NCBI RefSeq assembly: GCF_000380485.1
Contig: NZ_AQYG01000044.1
Location: 1-64,000, forward strand
Length of the DNA: 64,000 nucleotides
DNA from: Jongsikchunia kroppenstedtii DSM 45133
Lineage (GTDB): Bacteria; Actinomycetota; Actinomycetes; Mycobacteriales; Mycobacteriaceae
Direction of reading: 5' to 3'
Positions 9,242 through 19,356 of this stretch are shown piece after piece. The first letter of the stretch is position 1, and each line of letters starts with the position of its first letter. Under the pieces are notes generated by a model. It saw only the letters and a list, made by a program, of their open reading frames with translations, did no database searches and was not told where the DNA came from. The position numbers and the translations under genes were made by a program.

Positions 9242-10762
9242 GTGAGCAGCAGAGAACCCGGCGGACGAGCTTTCGATCCTGACCTATTCGCCCACGTGCT
9301 CTACATTGACGGGCAATGGCGCGGTGCCGCCGATGGCGGCACCCGGGACATCATCAATCCCGCGGACGGCAGCGTCGTCGCCGTCATCGATGAGGCCGGC
9401 CCGGAGGACGCGAGAGCCGCCGTCGCCGCGGCCCGTCGGGCATTCGACGCGGCGGCGCCGTGGCGCTCGACCACCGCCGCGGATCGGGTGGCCATCTGCG
9501 ATCGCATCGCCGACCTGCTCGAGCGTGATCGCGACGAGATCGCCCGCATCGAGACGCTCGACACCGGAAAGACCCTGCGGGAGAGTCACATCGACATCGA
9601 CGACGTGGTGTCGGTGTTCCGCTACTACGCCCGGCTGGGTGCCGTCTCGGCCGACCGGGTGATCGATGTCAACGATCCGTCGATCATCAGCCGGGTCGTG
9701 CACGAGCCGGTCGGCGTGTGCGTGCTGATCGCCCCGTGGAACTATCCGCTGCTGCAGATCGTCTGGAAGATCGCGCCCGCGCTGGTCGCCGGCTGCACCA
9801 TGGTGCTCAAACCCAGTGAGGTCACGCCGCTTTCGACGATCAAGCTGATGCATCTGATGGTGGAGGCGGGGGTGCCGCCGGGGGTGGCGAATCTGGTGCA
9901 GGGCGCCGGGTCGGTGATCGGCGATGCCCTCACCGACAACCACGACGTGGATCTGATCTCGTTCACCGGCGGCTATGTGACGGGCACGCATATCGCCGCG
10001 GTCGCGGCGCCGCACGTCTCCAAAGTGGCCCTCGAATTGGGCGGCAAGAATCCGCATATCGTCTTCGCGGACGCGAACTTCGAGGCGGCCGTCGATGCGG
10101 TGGTGACCGGCGTCTTCCTGCATTCGGGCCAGGTCTGCTCGTCCGGCACCCGGCTGATCGTTGAGGAATCGATCGCCGACCGGTTCGTTGACGCGGCCAG
10201 CGAAAGGGCGCAGCGCATCCGCTTCGGCGACGGCATGGACCCGACCAGCGAGACCGGTCCTCTGGTCTCGGAGCAGCATCGCGACAAGGTGGAAGCGTAT
10301 GTCGCCCTGGGCATTTCCGAGGGTGCGACGTTGGTGACGGGCGGTCAGCGGCCGACGGATCCGAAGTACGCCGCGGGCAGCTTCTACCCGCCGACCATCT
10401 TCGACAACTGCACCCGGGACATGCGCATCGTCCAGGAGGAGACGTTCGGCCCGATCCTCACGGTCGAACGATTCACCACCGAGGCGCAGGCCATCGAACT
10501 CGGCAACGACACCGACTACGGGCTCGCGGCCGCGGTCCGCACTGGCGACCCGGGACGCGGCGAGCGGGTGGCGCGTGCACTGCGGCACGGGACCGTCTGG
10601 GTCAACGATTTCGGCGTCTACACCGCCGCCGCGGAGTGGGGCGGGTTCGGCCGGTCCGGAAACGGTCGCGAACTGGGACCGTCCGGACTTGCGGAATACC
10701 AAGAGGCGAAACATATCTGGACCAACACCGAGCCGGCCGAAATGGGGTGGTTCACCACTTGA
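9242..10762 (+). CDS. betB: Betaine-aldehyde dehydrogenase (ALDH superfamily)
   Basis: Oxidises betaine aldehyde to glycine betaine with NAD(P)+. The 506-aa protein has the ALDH features: APWNYPLLQIVWKIAPAL, the SFTGG loop, general-base Glu in LELGGK, nucleophile Cys in HSGQVCSSGTR, and EETFGPIL. The GTG at 9242 is the likeliest start (GAGAGGG upstream). The substrate is inferred from co-location with a choline-oxidase-type enzyme two genes downstream; on sequence alone another aldehyde is possible. The 144 nt upstream presumably hold the operon promoter but show no clear operator. Confidence 0.85.
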   Translation: MSSREPGGRAFDPDLFAHVLYIDGQWRGAADGGTRDIINPADGSVVAVIDEAGPEDARAAVAAARRAFDAAAPWRSTTAADRVAICDRIADLLERDRDEIARIETLDTGKTLRESHIDIDDVVSVFRYYARLGAVSADRVIDVNDPSIISRVVHEPVGVCVLIAPWNYPLLQIVWKIAPALVAGCTMVLKPSEVTPLSTIKLMHLMVEAGVPPGVANLVQGAGSVIGDALTDNHDVDLISFTGGYVTGTHIAAVAAPHVSKVALELGGKNPHIVFADANFEAAVDAVVTGVFLHSGQVCSSGTRLIVEESIADRFVDAASERAQRIRFGDGMDPTSETGPLVSEQHRDKVEAYVALGISEGATLVTGGQRPTDPKYAAGSFYPPTIFDNCTRDMRIVQEETFGPILTVERFTTEAQAIELGNDTDYGLAAAVRTGDPGRGERVARALRHGTVWVNDFGVYTAAAEWGGFGRSGNGRELGPSGLAEYQEAKHIWTNTEPAEMGWFTT

Positions 10763-10812
10763 CGGGTCGTCGCCGACCTTCCAAATCAGCTCGACACCAG
10801 TAGGAGCCATCC

Positions 10813-12381
10813 ATGAGTGCACCGCAACGATCAGCCTCAGGGCAGGCACGATCATCGTCAGACCAGGGCGGCCTCGAGGACTTCGGATATCGCGAGTCCC
10901 TCGATCGCAGCATCGGCAAGTTCGCGAGCTTCGCCGCCGGTGTCAGCTACATATCGATCCTCACCGGCACCTTCCAGCTGTTCTATTTCGGCATCGGTAC
11001 GGCCGGGCCGGCGTACCTGTGGTCCTGGCCGATCGTCTTCGTCGGCCAGCTGACGGTGGCTCTGTGCTTCATGGAGCTGGCGGCGAAGTATCCGGTGGCC
11101 GGGTCGGTGTACAACTGGGCCAAGGTGCTCGGCAGCCGGCTGGTCGGCTGGTCGTCGGGCTGGTTGATGCTCACGGCGTCGATCGTCACCCTGTCGGCGG
11201 TCGTGCTAGCGATGCAGGCCAACCTGCCACGGTTGTGGAGCGGCCTGCAGTTCGTCGGAAGCGCGAGCGACCCCACCGATTCCGCCGTGAACGCGGTGAT
11301 CCTGGGCAGCATCGTCATCCTGTTCACGACGGTGGTGAACGCCTTCGGCGTGAAGCTGATGGCGATGATCAACAGCGCGGGCGTGTTCATCGAGCTGATC
11401 GCCGCGGTGCTGATCGCGATCATCCTGGCGGCCAACATCGATCGCACGCCGCACGTCTTCTTTTCCACCGACGGCTACGGTGCCGGCCAATCCGGCGGGT
11501 ACCTGAGCGCGTTCCTGGTGGCCTCGCTGGCGTCCGGCTATGTGATGTACGGCTTCGACACCGCCAGTTCGCTGGGGGAGGAGACGGTCGAGCCACGGCG
11601 CACGGCGCCGAAGGCGATCCTGCGGGCGATTCTCGCCTCGTTCGTGATCGGCGGCGCGATCCTGGTGTTCGCGGTGCTCGCGGCCCCGGATCTGAAGGAC
11701 CCCAAGATCGGTGAGCGCGACGGCGGCCTGCAGTACATCGTCGAGAAGGTGATGTGGGGACCGCTCGGCACCATCTTCCTGATCTGCATCGTGGTGGCCG
11801 TGACCGTGTGCTCGCTGGCGGTGCACACCGCGGCGATCCGGCTGACCTTCGCGATGGCGCGGGACAACGCCCTGCCGTTCGGCGAGAAGCTGGCCCGGGT
11901 GCATCCGAAGACGCAGACCCCCGTCATTCCGGCGGTGGTGATCGGCGTGCTCGCGATACTCATCCTGGTGGTCAACATCGGCCAGCCGAAGATCTTCACG
12001 GTGCTGACGTCGATCGCGATCATCATGATCTATCTCGCGTACCTGATGGTGACGGGTCCGCTACTGAAGAAGCGTTTCCAGGGACAGTGGCCGCCAAAGG
12101 ATCTCGCGCAGGGAGGCTATTTCACGATGGGCCGCTGGGGCATCGTGGTCAACCTGGTCGCCGTCGCGTGGGGCGTCGGGATGGCGCTGAATCTCGCCTG
12201 GCCGCGCGTCGAGGTGTACGGAACGCCTTGGTACAACACCTGGGGCGCCTTCGTGTATATCGGCATCATTCTCGGACTCGGGGTGCTGTGGTACGCCGTG
12301 CGCGGCCGTCATCACATCGGAACGCTGGCATCACATGCAGCCCAACAGGATTCGATGGTTTCCCAACTGGAGAAGGAGTGA
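10813..12381 (+). CDS. APC-superfamily amino acid/choline permease
   Basis: A 522-aa integral membrane transporter with about 12 hydrophobic segments. The N-terminal signature region GFRESLDRS-like (YRESLDRSIGKFASFAAG) and the PVAGSVYNWAKVLGS segment are typical of the amino-acid-choline (GABA/UGA4-like) branch of APC permeases. A GGAG site 6 nt before the ATG supports the start. It lies between the aldehyde dehydrogenase and the GMC oxidase, so choline or a related amine is the likely substrate. The stop is 6 nt before the next ATG. Confidence 0.85.
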   Translation: MSAPQRSASGQARSSSDQGGLEDFGYRESLDRSIGKFASFAAGVSYISILTGTFQLFYFGIGTAGPAYLWSWPIVFVGQLTVALCFMELAAKYPVAGSVYNWAKVLGSRLVGWSSGWLMLTASIVTLSAVVLAMQANLPRLWSGLQFVGSASDPTDSAVNAVILGSIVILFTTVVNAFGVKLMAMINSAGVFIELIAAVLIAIILAANIDRTPHVFFSTDGYGAGQSGGYLSAFLVASLASGYVMYGFDTASSLGEETVEPRRTAPKAILRAILASFVIGGAILVFAVLAAPDLKDPKIGERDGGLQYIVEKVMWGPLGTIFLICIVVAVTVCSLAVHTAAIRLTFAMARDNALPFGEKLARVHPKTQTPVIPAVVIGVLAILILVVNIGQPKIFTVLTSIAIIMIYLAYLMVTGPLLKKRFQGQWPPKDLAQGGYFTMGRWGIVVNLVAVAWGVGMALNLAWPRVEVYGTPWYNTWGAFVYIGIILGLGVLWYAVRGRHHIGTLASHAAQQDSMVSQLEKE

Positions 12382-12387
12382 GAACCC

Positions 12388-13950
12388 ATGTCCGACAATG
12401 ACGCCGGTACCTTCGACTACGTGATCGCCGGCGGCGGGACCGCCGGCTGCGTGTTGGCGGCGCGGCTGTCGGAGGACCCGTCGGTCACGGTGTGCCTGAT
12501 CGAGGCCGGCCCCAGCGATGTCGGCGACGACAACGTCCTGGTGCTGGAACAGTGGATGCATCTGCTCGACTCCGGTTACGACTGGGACTATCCGATCGAG
12601 CCGCAGGAGAACGGCAACAGCTTCATGCGGCATGCGCGCGCCAAGGTGCTCGGCGGATGCTCGTCGCACAACTCCTGCATCGCCTTCTGGCCGCCGGCCG
12701 AGGGACTCGATGAGTGGGCGGCGACGGGCGCGACCGGCTGGAGCGCGAAAGACGTTCTGCCCTATGTGAAGCGGGTTGAACGCAACGACGCCGAGGGCGA
12801 TCACGGTCACGACGGTCCGGTGCGGCTGCGCGATGTTCCGCCGCTGGATCCCTGCGGCACCGCGGTGCTCGAATCGGCCGCGCAGGTCGGCATCCCGACG
12901 GTGCAGTTCAACCGCGGGTCGACGGTTGTCAACGGGGCCGGCTGGTTCCAGATCAACGCGGACGAGGACGGCACCCGGATGTCGACCTCGCACGCGTACC
13001 TGCATCCGATCCTGCAGTCGCGCAAGAATCTCGAGGTGCGGCCGGACTCGTGGGTGTCGGAGATCCTGTTCGACGCCGACAAGAACGCCACGGGAGTCCG
13101 CTACCAGCGACCCGACCTCACGGGCTACGACGTGGTGCGGGCCCGTCGCGAGGTTATCGTCACCGCCGGGGCGATCGACACGCCGAAACTGTTGATGCTG
13201 TCCGGGATCGGGCCGAGTGCGCATCTGCGTGAGTTCGGGATCGACGTCCGAGTCGATTCGCCGGGGGTCGGCGCCAACCTGGACGATCACGTCGAGGGGC
13301 TGGTCTTCTGGGAGGCGTCCCGGCCGATGGTCACCAACTCGACCCAGTGGTGGGAGATCGGGCTGTTCACCACCACGGTCGAGGGTTTGGCGCTGCCGGA
13401 CCTGATGATGCATTACGGCAGCGTGCCCTTCGACATGAACACGCTGCGCTGGGGTTACCCGACGACCGACAACGGCTTCTGCCTGACCCCCAATGTGACG
13501 CAGGGACTTTCGCGGGGATCGGTACGGCTGCGCTCGCGCGACTTCCGCGACCGGGCGCGGGTCGATCCGCGCTACTTCACCGACCCCGAGGGCCATGACG
13601 AGCGGGTGATGCTCGCCGGCGTCCGGCTGGCGCGACGCATCGCGGAGCAGGAACCGCTCAAGTCCTGGGCCGCGCGGGAATTGGCGCCGGGGCCGGATGC
13701 GGTCAGCGACGACGAGCTGCTGGACTACATCCACAGGACCCACAACACCGTCTACCACCCGGCGGCGACCGCGCGGATGGGGGCGCCGGAAGATCCGATG
13801 GCAGTGCTCGATCCGCAGCTGCGGGTCAAGGGCGTGAATCGCCTGCGGGTAGTGGACGCGTCGGCGATGCCGAAGCTGCCGGCGGTGAACCCGAACATCA
13901 CGGTGATGACGATGGCGGAGAAATGCGCTGATCTGATCCGCGGCACCTGA
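12388..13950 (+). CDS. codA: Choline oxidase-type GMC flavoenzyme
   Basis: Oxidises choline via betaine aldehyde towards glycine betaine. The 520-aa protein closely matches the Arthrobacter globiformis choline oxidase sequence as I recall it. It has the FAD motif AGGGTAGCVLAARL, the ENGNSFMRHARAKV stretch, GGCSSHNSC with the His that binds FAD covalently and the Ser next to it, LMMHYGSVPFDMNTLR, active-site His in HNTVYHP, and Asn in VNPNIT. This supports oxidase rather than generic choline dehydrogenase, but activity is inferred. An AAGGAG site precedes the ATG. It completes the betB-permease-codA set, a route to the osmoprotectant betaine. Confidence 0.85.
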   Translation: MSDNDAGTFDYVIAGGGTAGCVLAARLSEDPSVTVCLIEAGPSDVGDDNVLVLEQWMHLLDSGYDWDYPIEPQENGNSFMRHARAKVLGGCSSHNSCIAFWPPAEGLDEWAATGATGWSAKDVLPYVKRVERNDAEGDHGHDGPVRLRDVPPLDPCGTAVLESAAQVGIPTVQFNRGSTVVNGAGWFQINADEDGTRMSTSHAYLHPILQSRKNLEVRPDSWVSEILFDADKNATGVRYQRPDLTGYDVVRARREVIVTAGAIDTPKLLMLSGIGPSAHLREFGIDVRVDSPGVGANLDDHVEGLVFWEASRPMVTNSTQWWEIGLFTTTVEGLALPDLMMHYGSVPFDMNTLRWGYPTTDNGFCLTPNVTQGLSRGSVRLRSRDFRDRARVDPRYFTDPEGHDERVMLAGVRLARRIAEQEPLKSWAARELAPGPDAVSDDELLDYIHRTHNTVYHPAATARMGAPEDPMAVLDPQLRVKGVNRLRVVDASAMPKLPAVNPNITVMTMAEKCADLIRGT

Positions 13951-13951
13951 G

Positions 13952-15850
13952 GTGGACCGCGACGTGCCCGACGGAGGTGACCGGCCGGCAGCCGGCGACC
14001 CGGGGCCGCCGGACCGCGCCGCCGATCTGGCGGCCTACCTGGGCGAGCACGCGCCATTCGGGGCGATGCCGGCGGATTCGCTGCTGGCGCTCGGGGCCGC
14101 GGCGACCGAGCACACGTTCCGCACCGGTGAGCTGATCGTCGACTACCTGACGGGAACACCCGACGAGATCTGGGTGGTGCGGTCGGGATCGGTTGCGCTG
14201 CTCGGTAATCGAGACACCGCCGGGGAGCCGGTCGACGTCGTCGGTCCCGGCGGGGTGTTCGGCTATCTCGCGTTGCTGTCGGAGGGCGCGGTCGCCTTCC
14301 TGGCGCTCGCCGGCGAACGCACCGTGGCGATCCGGCTGCCCGGCGCGATGGTCCGGTCGCTGTTCACCGACCCGTCGGGACTGCAGTACCTGGCGACCAC
14401 GGCCTGGGACACCATCGCCACCCGCGCGCCTGCCGACCGGGCATCAACGGTCGCGGTCGGTGCGCATGTTCCGCGGTGGCCGGTGTTCACTGCGCCCGAC
14501 ACCTCGATCCGGGATGCGGTGCGGCACATGACCGATGAGCATGTGTCGTACACGCTGGTGCGAGACGGCTCGGGTCGCACAGTGGGCATCTTCACCGACC
14601 GCGACCTGCGCACGCGGGTGGTCGCGGCCGATTGTGGTCTCGATCAACCGATTTCGGCAGTGATGAGCGGTCCGGTGCAGACCGTGCCCGCGGACCGGAT
14701 CGCCGCCACAGTGCTGATGGACATGCTGGAGAGCGGGCTGCGGCATATGCCGGTGGTCGACCGGCGGGGTGCGGTACTCGGCGTGGTCGAGGAGCGAGAC
14801 CTGGTGGCGACGTCGGCGCGACAGAGCTTCGTGGTGCGACGCGCGATCGCGCTCGCGGCCGACACCGCGGAGCTGCGGGCCGCGTTCGACCGGGTGGACG
14901 ATCTGGTCGTCAATCTGTTCCGGGGCGGAACCGATGCCTCCGGCACGAGCGCGGTGCTGTCGGTGATGGTCGACGCCACGGTCGCGCGGGCGCTGGAGCT
15001 CGAGCTGGCCGAGCGCCCGCAGCCGTGGGTTCGGCAGTTCGCCTGGCTGACGCTCGGCAGCGTCGCCCGCCGCGAGGCGATGCCGTCGTCGGATGTGGAC
15101 AGCGCGATCAGTTGGGCGGACGATGCGGAGCTCGATCCCGGCCAGGTACGGGCGATGGCGGCCCGGGTGCAGGCCACGCTCGACGAGTGCGGGCTGCCGT
15201 CGGACACCAACGGCGCGGTGGCGTCGTCACCGCGGTTCTCCCGGTCGGCGGGCGACTGGCACCGCGCGGCGCAGGACTGGCTCGCCGACCCGATGTCCGA
15301 CCGCGGGCTGATCATGTCGTCGTTGCTGCTGGATGCGCGGGTGGTGCACGGCAATCCGGCGCTGAACTCGGCGCCGGCGGCATTCAGCCGCATGTCGATC
15401 AATCACCCGAATGCCTTGCGGCTGCAGCTGTTGGACGCGTTGTCAGGCAAGCCGCGGGTGCGATCCCTGCGCGACATCGTGGCGCGCCGGGGCGGGACCT
15501 TCGATCTGAAGAATCACGCGCTGAGCCCGATCGTGAACCTGTCCCGGTGGGCCGGGCTCACCGCCGGGCTCGGTGTCGCGACCACCCCGGAACGGCTGGA
15601 TGCGGCGGTCGCGCAGGGGGCCCTGGCCGAGCGGGACGCCCGGATCCTCGCCGAAGTGTTCGCGATGGTCCAGCGACTGCGGCTGTCCCACCAGATCGAC
15701 CAGCTCTCGGCGGGACAGCCGCCCTCGGACATCGTGACGATGTCGCAGTTGTCGCCGCTGAGCCGCAGCCTGCTGACCGACGGGATGCGCGAGGTCGCTG
15801 CGGTGCAGCGGCGTGTCCGTCATCAGGCCACGATGGGGGTGCGGCCGTAG
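13952..15850 (+). CDS. cNMP-binding / CBS / DUF294 nucleotidyltransferase-like signalling protein
   Basis: A 632-aa cytoplasmic multidomain protein. A cyclic-nucleotide-binding-like domain (about residues 30-135, HTFRTGELIVDYLTGTPDE) is followed by a CBS pair (about 155-290, VGIFTDRDLRTRVV and LGVVEERDLVATSA). A DUF294 nucleotidyltransferase fold comes next (about 330-470, LGSVARREAMPSSDVDSA with the GS and DxD signature), then a helical DUF294 C-terminal domain. Such proteins resemble PII-uridylyltransferase regulators. It begins 1 nt after the codA stop, so it is translationally linked to choline catabolism and may sense an adenylate. Target and signal are unknown. Confidence 0.85.
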   Translation: MDRDVPDGGDRPAAGDPGPPDRAADLAAYLGEHAPFGAMPADSLLALGAAATEHTFRTGELIVDYLTGTPDEIWVVRSGSVALLGNRDTAGEPVDVVGPGGVFGYLALLSEGAVAFLALAGERTVAIRLPGAMVRSLFTDPSGLQYLATTAWDTIATRAPADRASTVAVGAHVPRWPVFTAPDTSIRDAVRHMTDEHVSYTLVRDGSGRTVGIFTDRDLRTRVVAADCGLDQPISAVMSGPVQTVPADRIAATVLMDMLESGLRHMPVVDRRGAVLGVVEERDLVATSARQSFVVRRAIALAADTAELRAAFDRVDDLVVNLFRGGTDASGTSAVLSVMVDATVARALELELAERPQPWVRQFAWLTLGSVARREAMPSSDVDSAISWADDAELDPGQVRAMAARVQATLDECGLPSDTNGAVASSPRFSRSAGDWHRAAQDWLADPMSDRGLIMSSLLLDARVVHGNPALNSAPAAFSRMSINHPNALRLQLLDALSGKPRVRSLRDIVARRGGTFDLKNHALSPIVNLSRWAGLTAGLGVATTPERLDAAVAQGALAERDARILAEVFAMVQRLRLSHQIDQLSAGQPPSDIVTMSQLSPLSRSLLTDGMREVAAVQRRVRHQATMGVRP

Positions 15851-15857
15851 CGGCGTA

Positions 15858-17151
15858 TCAGCCGACGCGCTCCAGGACGGCCGACGCGCCGTGCCCGCCC
15901 GCGGCGCAGATGCCCAGCAGCGCAGTCTGTTTGCCGCTGATCGCCAGCTCGTTGGCCATCGTGGCCACCATCCGGGCACCGGTGGCGCCGAACGGGTGGC
16001 CGAGCGAGACGCTGCCGCCGTGCACGTTCAGCTTGTCGATGTCGACCTGTCCGACGGCCGCATCCTGACCCAGGCGCTCCTTGGCCCAGGTGTCCGAGGC
16101 CAGCGCGTCGAGCACCGAAAGCGTCTGGGCAGCAAAGGCTTCGTGGATGTCGATGTAGTCGATGTCGGCGAGCTTGAGTCCGGCCTTCGCCAAGGCGCGT
16201 GGCATCGAGATCGCCGGGCCGATCAGCACCTCGTCGGCCGGGTCGACGCTGACGTAGCTCCACGACTTGATCGCGGCGAGCGGCTGCAGCCCGAGCTCGG
16301 CGGCCTTCGCCTCGCTCATGAGAAGCACCGCGGCCGCGCCGTCGGTGAGCGGGCTGGCGTTGCCCGCAGTGACGGTGCCGTCCTGATTGAAGACCGGCTT
16401 CAGCTTGGCCAGCTTCTCGATGCTGGTGTCCTCGCGCACCAGGCCGTCGCGGCTGATGCGCTTGCCGTCGGGCGTTCGTCACCGGGACGATCTCGCGGTC
16501 GAAGCGGCCCGAGTTGATCGCGTCGGCCGCCCGCTGATGACTGCGTACCGCGAACTCGTCCTGCGCGGCGCGGCCGACGCCGTGGATCTTCGCCATCTTG
16601 TCGGCCGATTCGCCCATCACCTCACCGGTGGTGCGCTCCTCGATCTTCGGGCGGCGGGGCAGCAGGTCGGTGAACGGTGCCAGACCCCACGCGGCGCTGA
16701 GGTAGTCGCTCGCCTTCGGTTTGCCGAGCGCCAGCGGTGCGGCCGCGTGGATCAGCTTCTGCGGCAGCCCGACCGTCGCGTTCGAGGTCGAGTCGCTGCC
16801 GCCCGCGATCATCACGTCGTATTCGCCCCGCTCGATGGCGGCGGCAGCGGTGGTGATCGCCTGGAGTCCGGACGCGCAGGCCCGGGTGACGGTATGACCC
16901 TCGACGCCGTGGCCGAGTCCCAGATCGAGTGCGATCTCGCGGGCGATGTTCGGCGCGCCCGGCGGCAGGATCACGCCGCCCCAGACGATCGCGTCGATCG
17001 AGCCCTCGGGCAGTTCGGCGCGGTCGAGCAGGCCGCGGACCGCCTGGTCGGCGAGTGCGATCGAGTCGAGGGCGGTGAAGTCGCCGAACGCACGCACGAA
17101 GGGGGTGCGGGCGCCGGAGACGATGACGGCGCGGTTCTTGGGTGCGGCCAT
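15858..17151 (-). pseudogene. fadI: FadI-type acetyl-CoA acyltransferase, interrupted by a frameshift
   Basis: A thiolase whose family carries out the last step of beta-oxidation. The N-terminal part begins [20 protein letters not shown] and includes the nucleophile Cys in TRACASGLQA. The C-terminal part has NASPLTDGAAAV, HEAFAAQ, GHPFGATGAR and CAAGGHGAS. Both halves are intact, but the frame changes near 16470-16472, where one extra base in a GGG run (CCC on the coding strand) splits them. Removing one base restores a protein of about 430 aa. It is either a recent loss or a sequencing error. It faces the DUF294 gene tail-to-tail and hemL head-to-head. Confidence 0.88.
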
Positions 17152-17317
17152 GGTTGATCGGTCTCTTTTCATCCGGAAACGGGCGGTGTGGACCATTGCA
17201 CGGGCAACAGTGCCGCTGATTGATGGCAAGGTTAACCGACGTCGGAAGAGGCGCCCGATCGAGCCTCTACGACGCCTCGTAGTTGACCGATCGCCAGCAT
17301 TTGGAACACTGGTAGCC

Positions 17318-18661
17318 GTGAGTGCGAAGAGCAGTGCCGTGACCGGGGCGAATATCGACCGATCGGCGGCGCTGTTCGATCGCGCCGCCGGGGTCATCCC
17401 GGGCGGGGTCAACTCCCCGGTGCGGGCCTTCTCCGCGGTCGGCGGCACGCCGCGATTCATCAGCGAGGCATCGGGCTACAGGCTGACCGACGCGGACGGG
17501 AACACCTACGTCGATCTGGTCTCTTCGTGGGGCCCGATGATCCTCGGCCACGCGCACCCGGCGGTCGTCGAGGCCGTTGGCGCGGCCGCGCAGACGGGCC
17601 TGTCGTTCGGCGCGCCGACCGCAGCCGAGATCGAACTGGCCGAGGAGATCATCGGCCGCGTCGATCCGGTGGAGCGGGTGCGGCTGGTGAACTCGGGTAC
17701 CGAGGCGACGATGAGCGCGGTTCGGCTGGCGCGCGGATTCACCGGGCGCGGCAAGATCATCAAGTTCTCCGGCTGCTACCACGGACATGTCGACGCGCTG
17801 CTCGCTGACGCCGGATCGGGTGTCGCCACGCTCGGCCTGCCGACCTCGCCCGGCGTCACCGGCGCGCAGGCGCAGGACACGATCGTGCTGCCGTACAACG
17901 ACATCGAGGCCGTCCGGGCCGCGTTCGCGGCGCATGAGGACATCGCCGCCGTGATCACCGAGGCCGCCGCCGGCAACATGGGCGCCGTCCCGCCGAAGGA
18001 CGGCTTCAACGCGGCCCTCAAGCAGCTCACCGCCGCGCATGGCGCGCTGCTGATCATCGACGAGGTGATGACCGGATTCCGGGTCAGTCCATCGGGCTGG
18101 CACGGTATCGACGGCGTCTCCGGCGACCTCTATACCTTCGGCAAGGTGATGAGCGGCGGACTGCCGGCCGCGGCGTTCGGCGGTCGGGCCGACGTGATGA
18201 ACCATCTGGCCCCGCTCGGCCCGGTCTATCAGGCGGGAACGCTGTCCGGGAACCCCGTCGCGGTCGCCGCCGGGCTCGCGACGCTGCGGACCGCGGACGC
18301 GGGCGTCTACGCGGCGCTCGACGCGAATGCGCACCGACTCGGCGACCTCATTTCCGAGGCATTGACCACAGCGAGCGTGGCCCATCAGGTGCAGTACGCG
18401 GGCAATCTGGTCAGCGTGTTCTTCACCGACGGACCGGCCCCGTCGAACTATCAGCAGGTCAAGGGGACGCAGACGTGGCGTTTTGCACCGTTCTTCCACG
18501 CGCTGCTGGATCGGGGCGTATACGCACCGCCGAGCGCCTTCGAAGCCTGGTTTGTTTCTGCCGCGCTGGACGAGGATGCTTTCTCACAGATCGCCGACGC
18601 CCTGCCGGCGGCCGCCGCTGCGGCCGCGGCAGCCGTTGATCCGTCCGCGGCCACCAACTGA
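17318..18661 (+). CDS. hemL: Glutamate-1-semialdehyde 2,1-aminomutase
   Basis: Converts glutamate-1-semialdehyde, the HemA product, to 5-aminolevulinate. The 447-aa PLP enzyme has [11 protein letters not shown], the [15 protein letters not shown] phosphate-binding region, [10 protein letters not shown] and the PLP lysine in [12 protein letters not shown]. The C-terminus ends in an Ala-rich tail. GTG 17318 fits the family N-terminus; no Shine-Dalgarno is visible. A 166-bp gap separates it from the divergent thiolase and should hold both promoters. It heads the hemL-phosphatase-resA-ccdA-resB-ccsA order also found in M. tuberculosis (Rv0524-Rv0529), linking heme supply to cytochrome c assembly. 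Confidence 0.96.
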   Translation: MSAKSSAVTGANIDRSAALFDRAAGVIPGGVNSPVRAFSAVGGTPRFISEASGYRLTDADGNTYVDLVSSWGPMILGHAHPAVVEAVGAAAQTGLSFGAPTAAEIELAEEIIGRVDPVERVRLVNSGTEATMSAVRLARGFTGRGKIIKFSGCYHGHVDALLADAGSGVATLGLPTSPGVTGAQAQDTIVLPYNDIEAVRAAFAAHEDIAAVITEAAAGNMGAVPPKDGFNAALKQLTAAHGALLIIDEVMTGFRVSPSGWHGIDGVSGDLYTFGKVMSGGLPAAAFGGRADVMNHLAPLGPVYQAGTLSGNPVAVAAGLATLRTADAGVYAALDANAHRLGDLISEALTTASVAHQVQYAGNLVSVFFTDGPAPSNYQQVKGTQTWRFAPFFHALLDRGVYAPPSAFEAWFVSAALDEDAFSQIADALPAAAAAAAAAVDPSAATN

Positions 18662-18723
18662 CCGGCGTGACGTACCCGACCGAGACCAATGACTGATGGC
18701 ATGACGACTGAGGGGAGACCTGC

Positions 18724-19356
18724 GTGAGCGAGCGCACCGTCGTGCACGTGATGCGGCACGGAGAAGTGCACAACCCCGAGGGCATCCTGTACGGACGCCT
18801 ACCCGGGTTCCGGCTCTCCGATCAGGGCGCGGCGCAGGCCATCAAGGTCGCGTCGGTGCTCGCCGACCACGACATCACCTATGCCGTCGCCTCGCCGCTG
18901 CAGCGGGCCCAGGAGACGATCGCGCCGATCGCCAAGGAGCACGGCCTGACCGTGCGGACCGATGATCGGCTGATCGAGGCCGACAACGTCTTCGAGGGGC
19001 TGAAGGTGTCCATCGGCGACGGCGCCCTGCGCAAGCCGCGGCACTGGCCCAAGATGCGTGACCCGTTCACCCCGTCGTGGGGCGAGCCCTACATCCAGAT
19101 CGCCCACCGGATGCTCGCCGGCGCCACCGCCGCCCGCGACGCGGCCCGGGGCCACGAGGCCATCATCGTCAGCCATCAGCTGCCGGTCTACACCCTGCGC
19201 CGCTTCCTCGAGGGCAAGCGGCTCTGGCACGACCCGCGCGGCCGGCAGTGTTCGCTCGCGTCGATCACCAGCCTGATGTACGACGGCGACGCGCTCGTCG
19301 ACATCGTCTATTCCGAACCGGCCGGCGCCTCCGATCCACTGGCGACCGGCGCCTGA
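18724..19356 (+). CDS. Histidine phosphatase-family protein (Rv0525-like)
   Basis: A 210-aa phosphoglycerate-mutase-fold enzyme. The phospho-accepting His lies in VMRHGEVHNPEG; SPLQRAQETI carries the second Arg, and the second catalytic His is in VSHQLPVY. The natural substrate of this branch is not known; conserved linkage with hemL and cytochrome c genes hints at a phosphate-ester step in that context. A GGGAG site supports the GTG start. It overlaps the following ATG by one base (TGATG). Confidence 0.9.
   Translation: MSERTVVHVMRHGEVHNPEGILYGRLPGFRLSDQGAAQAIKVASVLADHDITYAVASPLQRAQETIAPIAKEHGLTVRTDDRLIEADNVFEGLKVSIGDGALRKPRHWPKMRDPFTPSWGEPYIQIAHRMLAGATAARDAARGHEAIIVSHQLPVYTLRRFLEGKRLWHDPRGRQCSLASITSLMYDGDALVDIVYSEPAGASDPLATGA

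Noticed and set aside
14632-16068. 478-residue plus-strand frame overlapping the DUF294 gene
   Set aside because: Out-of-frame shadow, extremely Arg/Gly/Ala-rich.
16387-17157. Plus-strand frame opposite the thiolase
   Set aside because: The minus strand encodes clear thiolase motifs; this frame is a shadow.
17300-17320. Leaderless -10 box for hemL
   Set aside because: The hexamers at the right distance lack the leading T, so I did not list a promoter.
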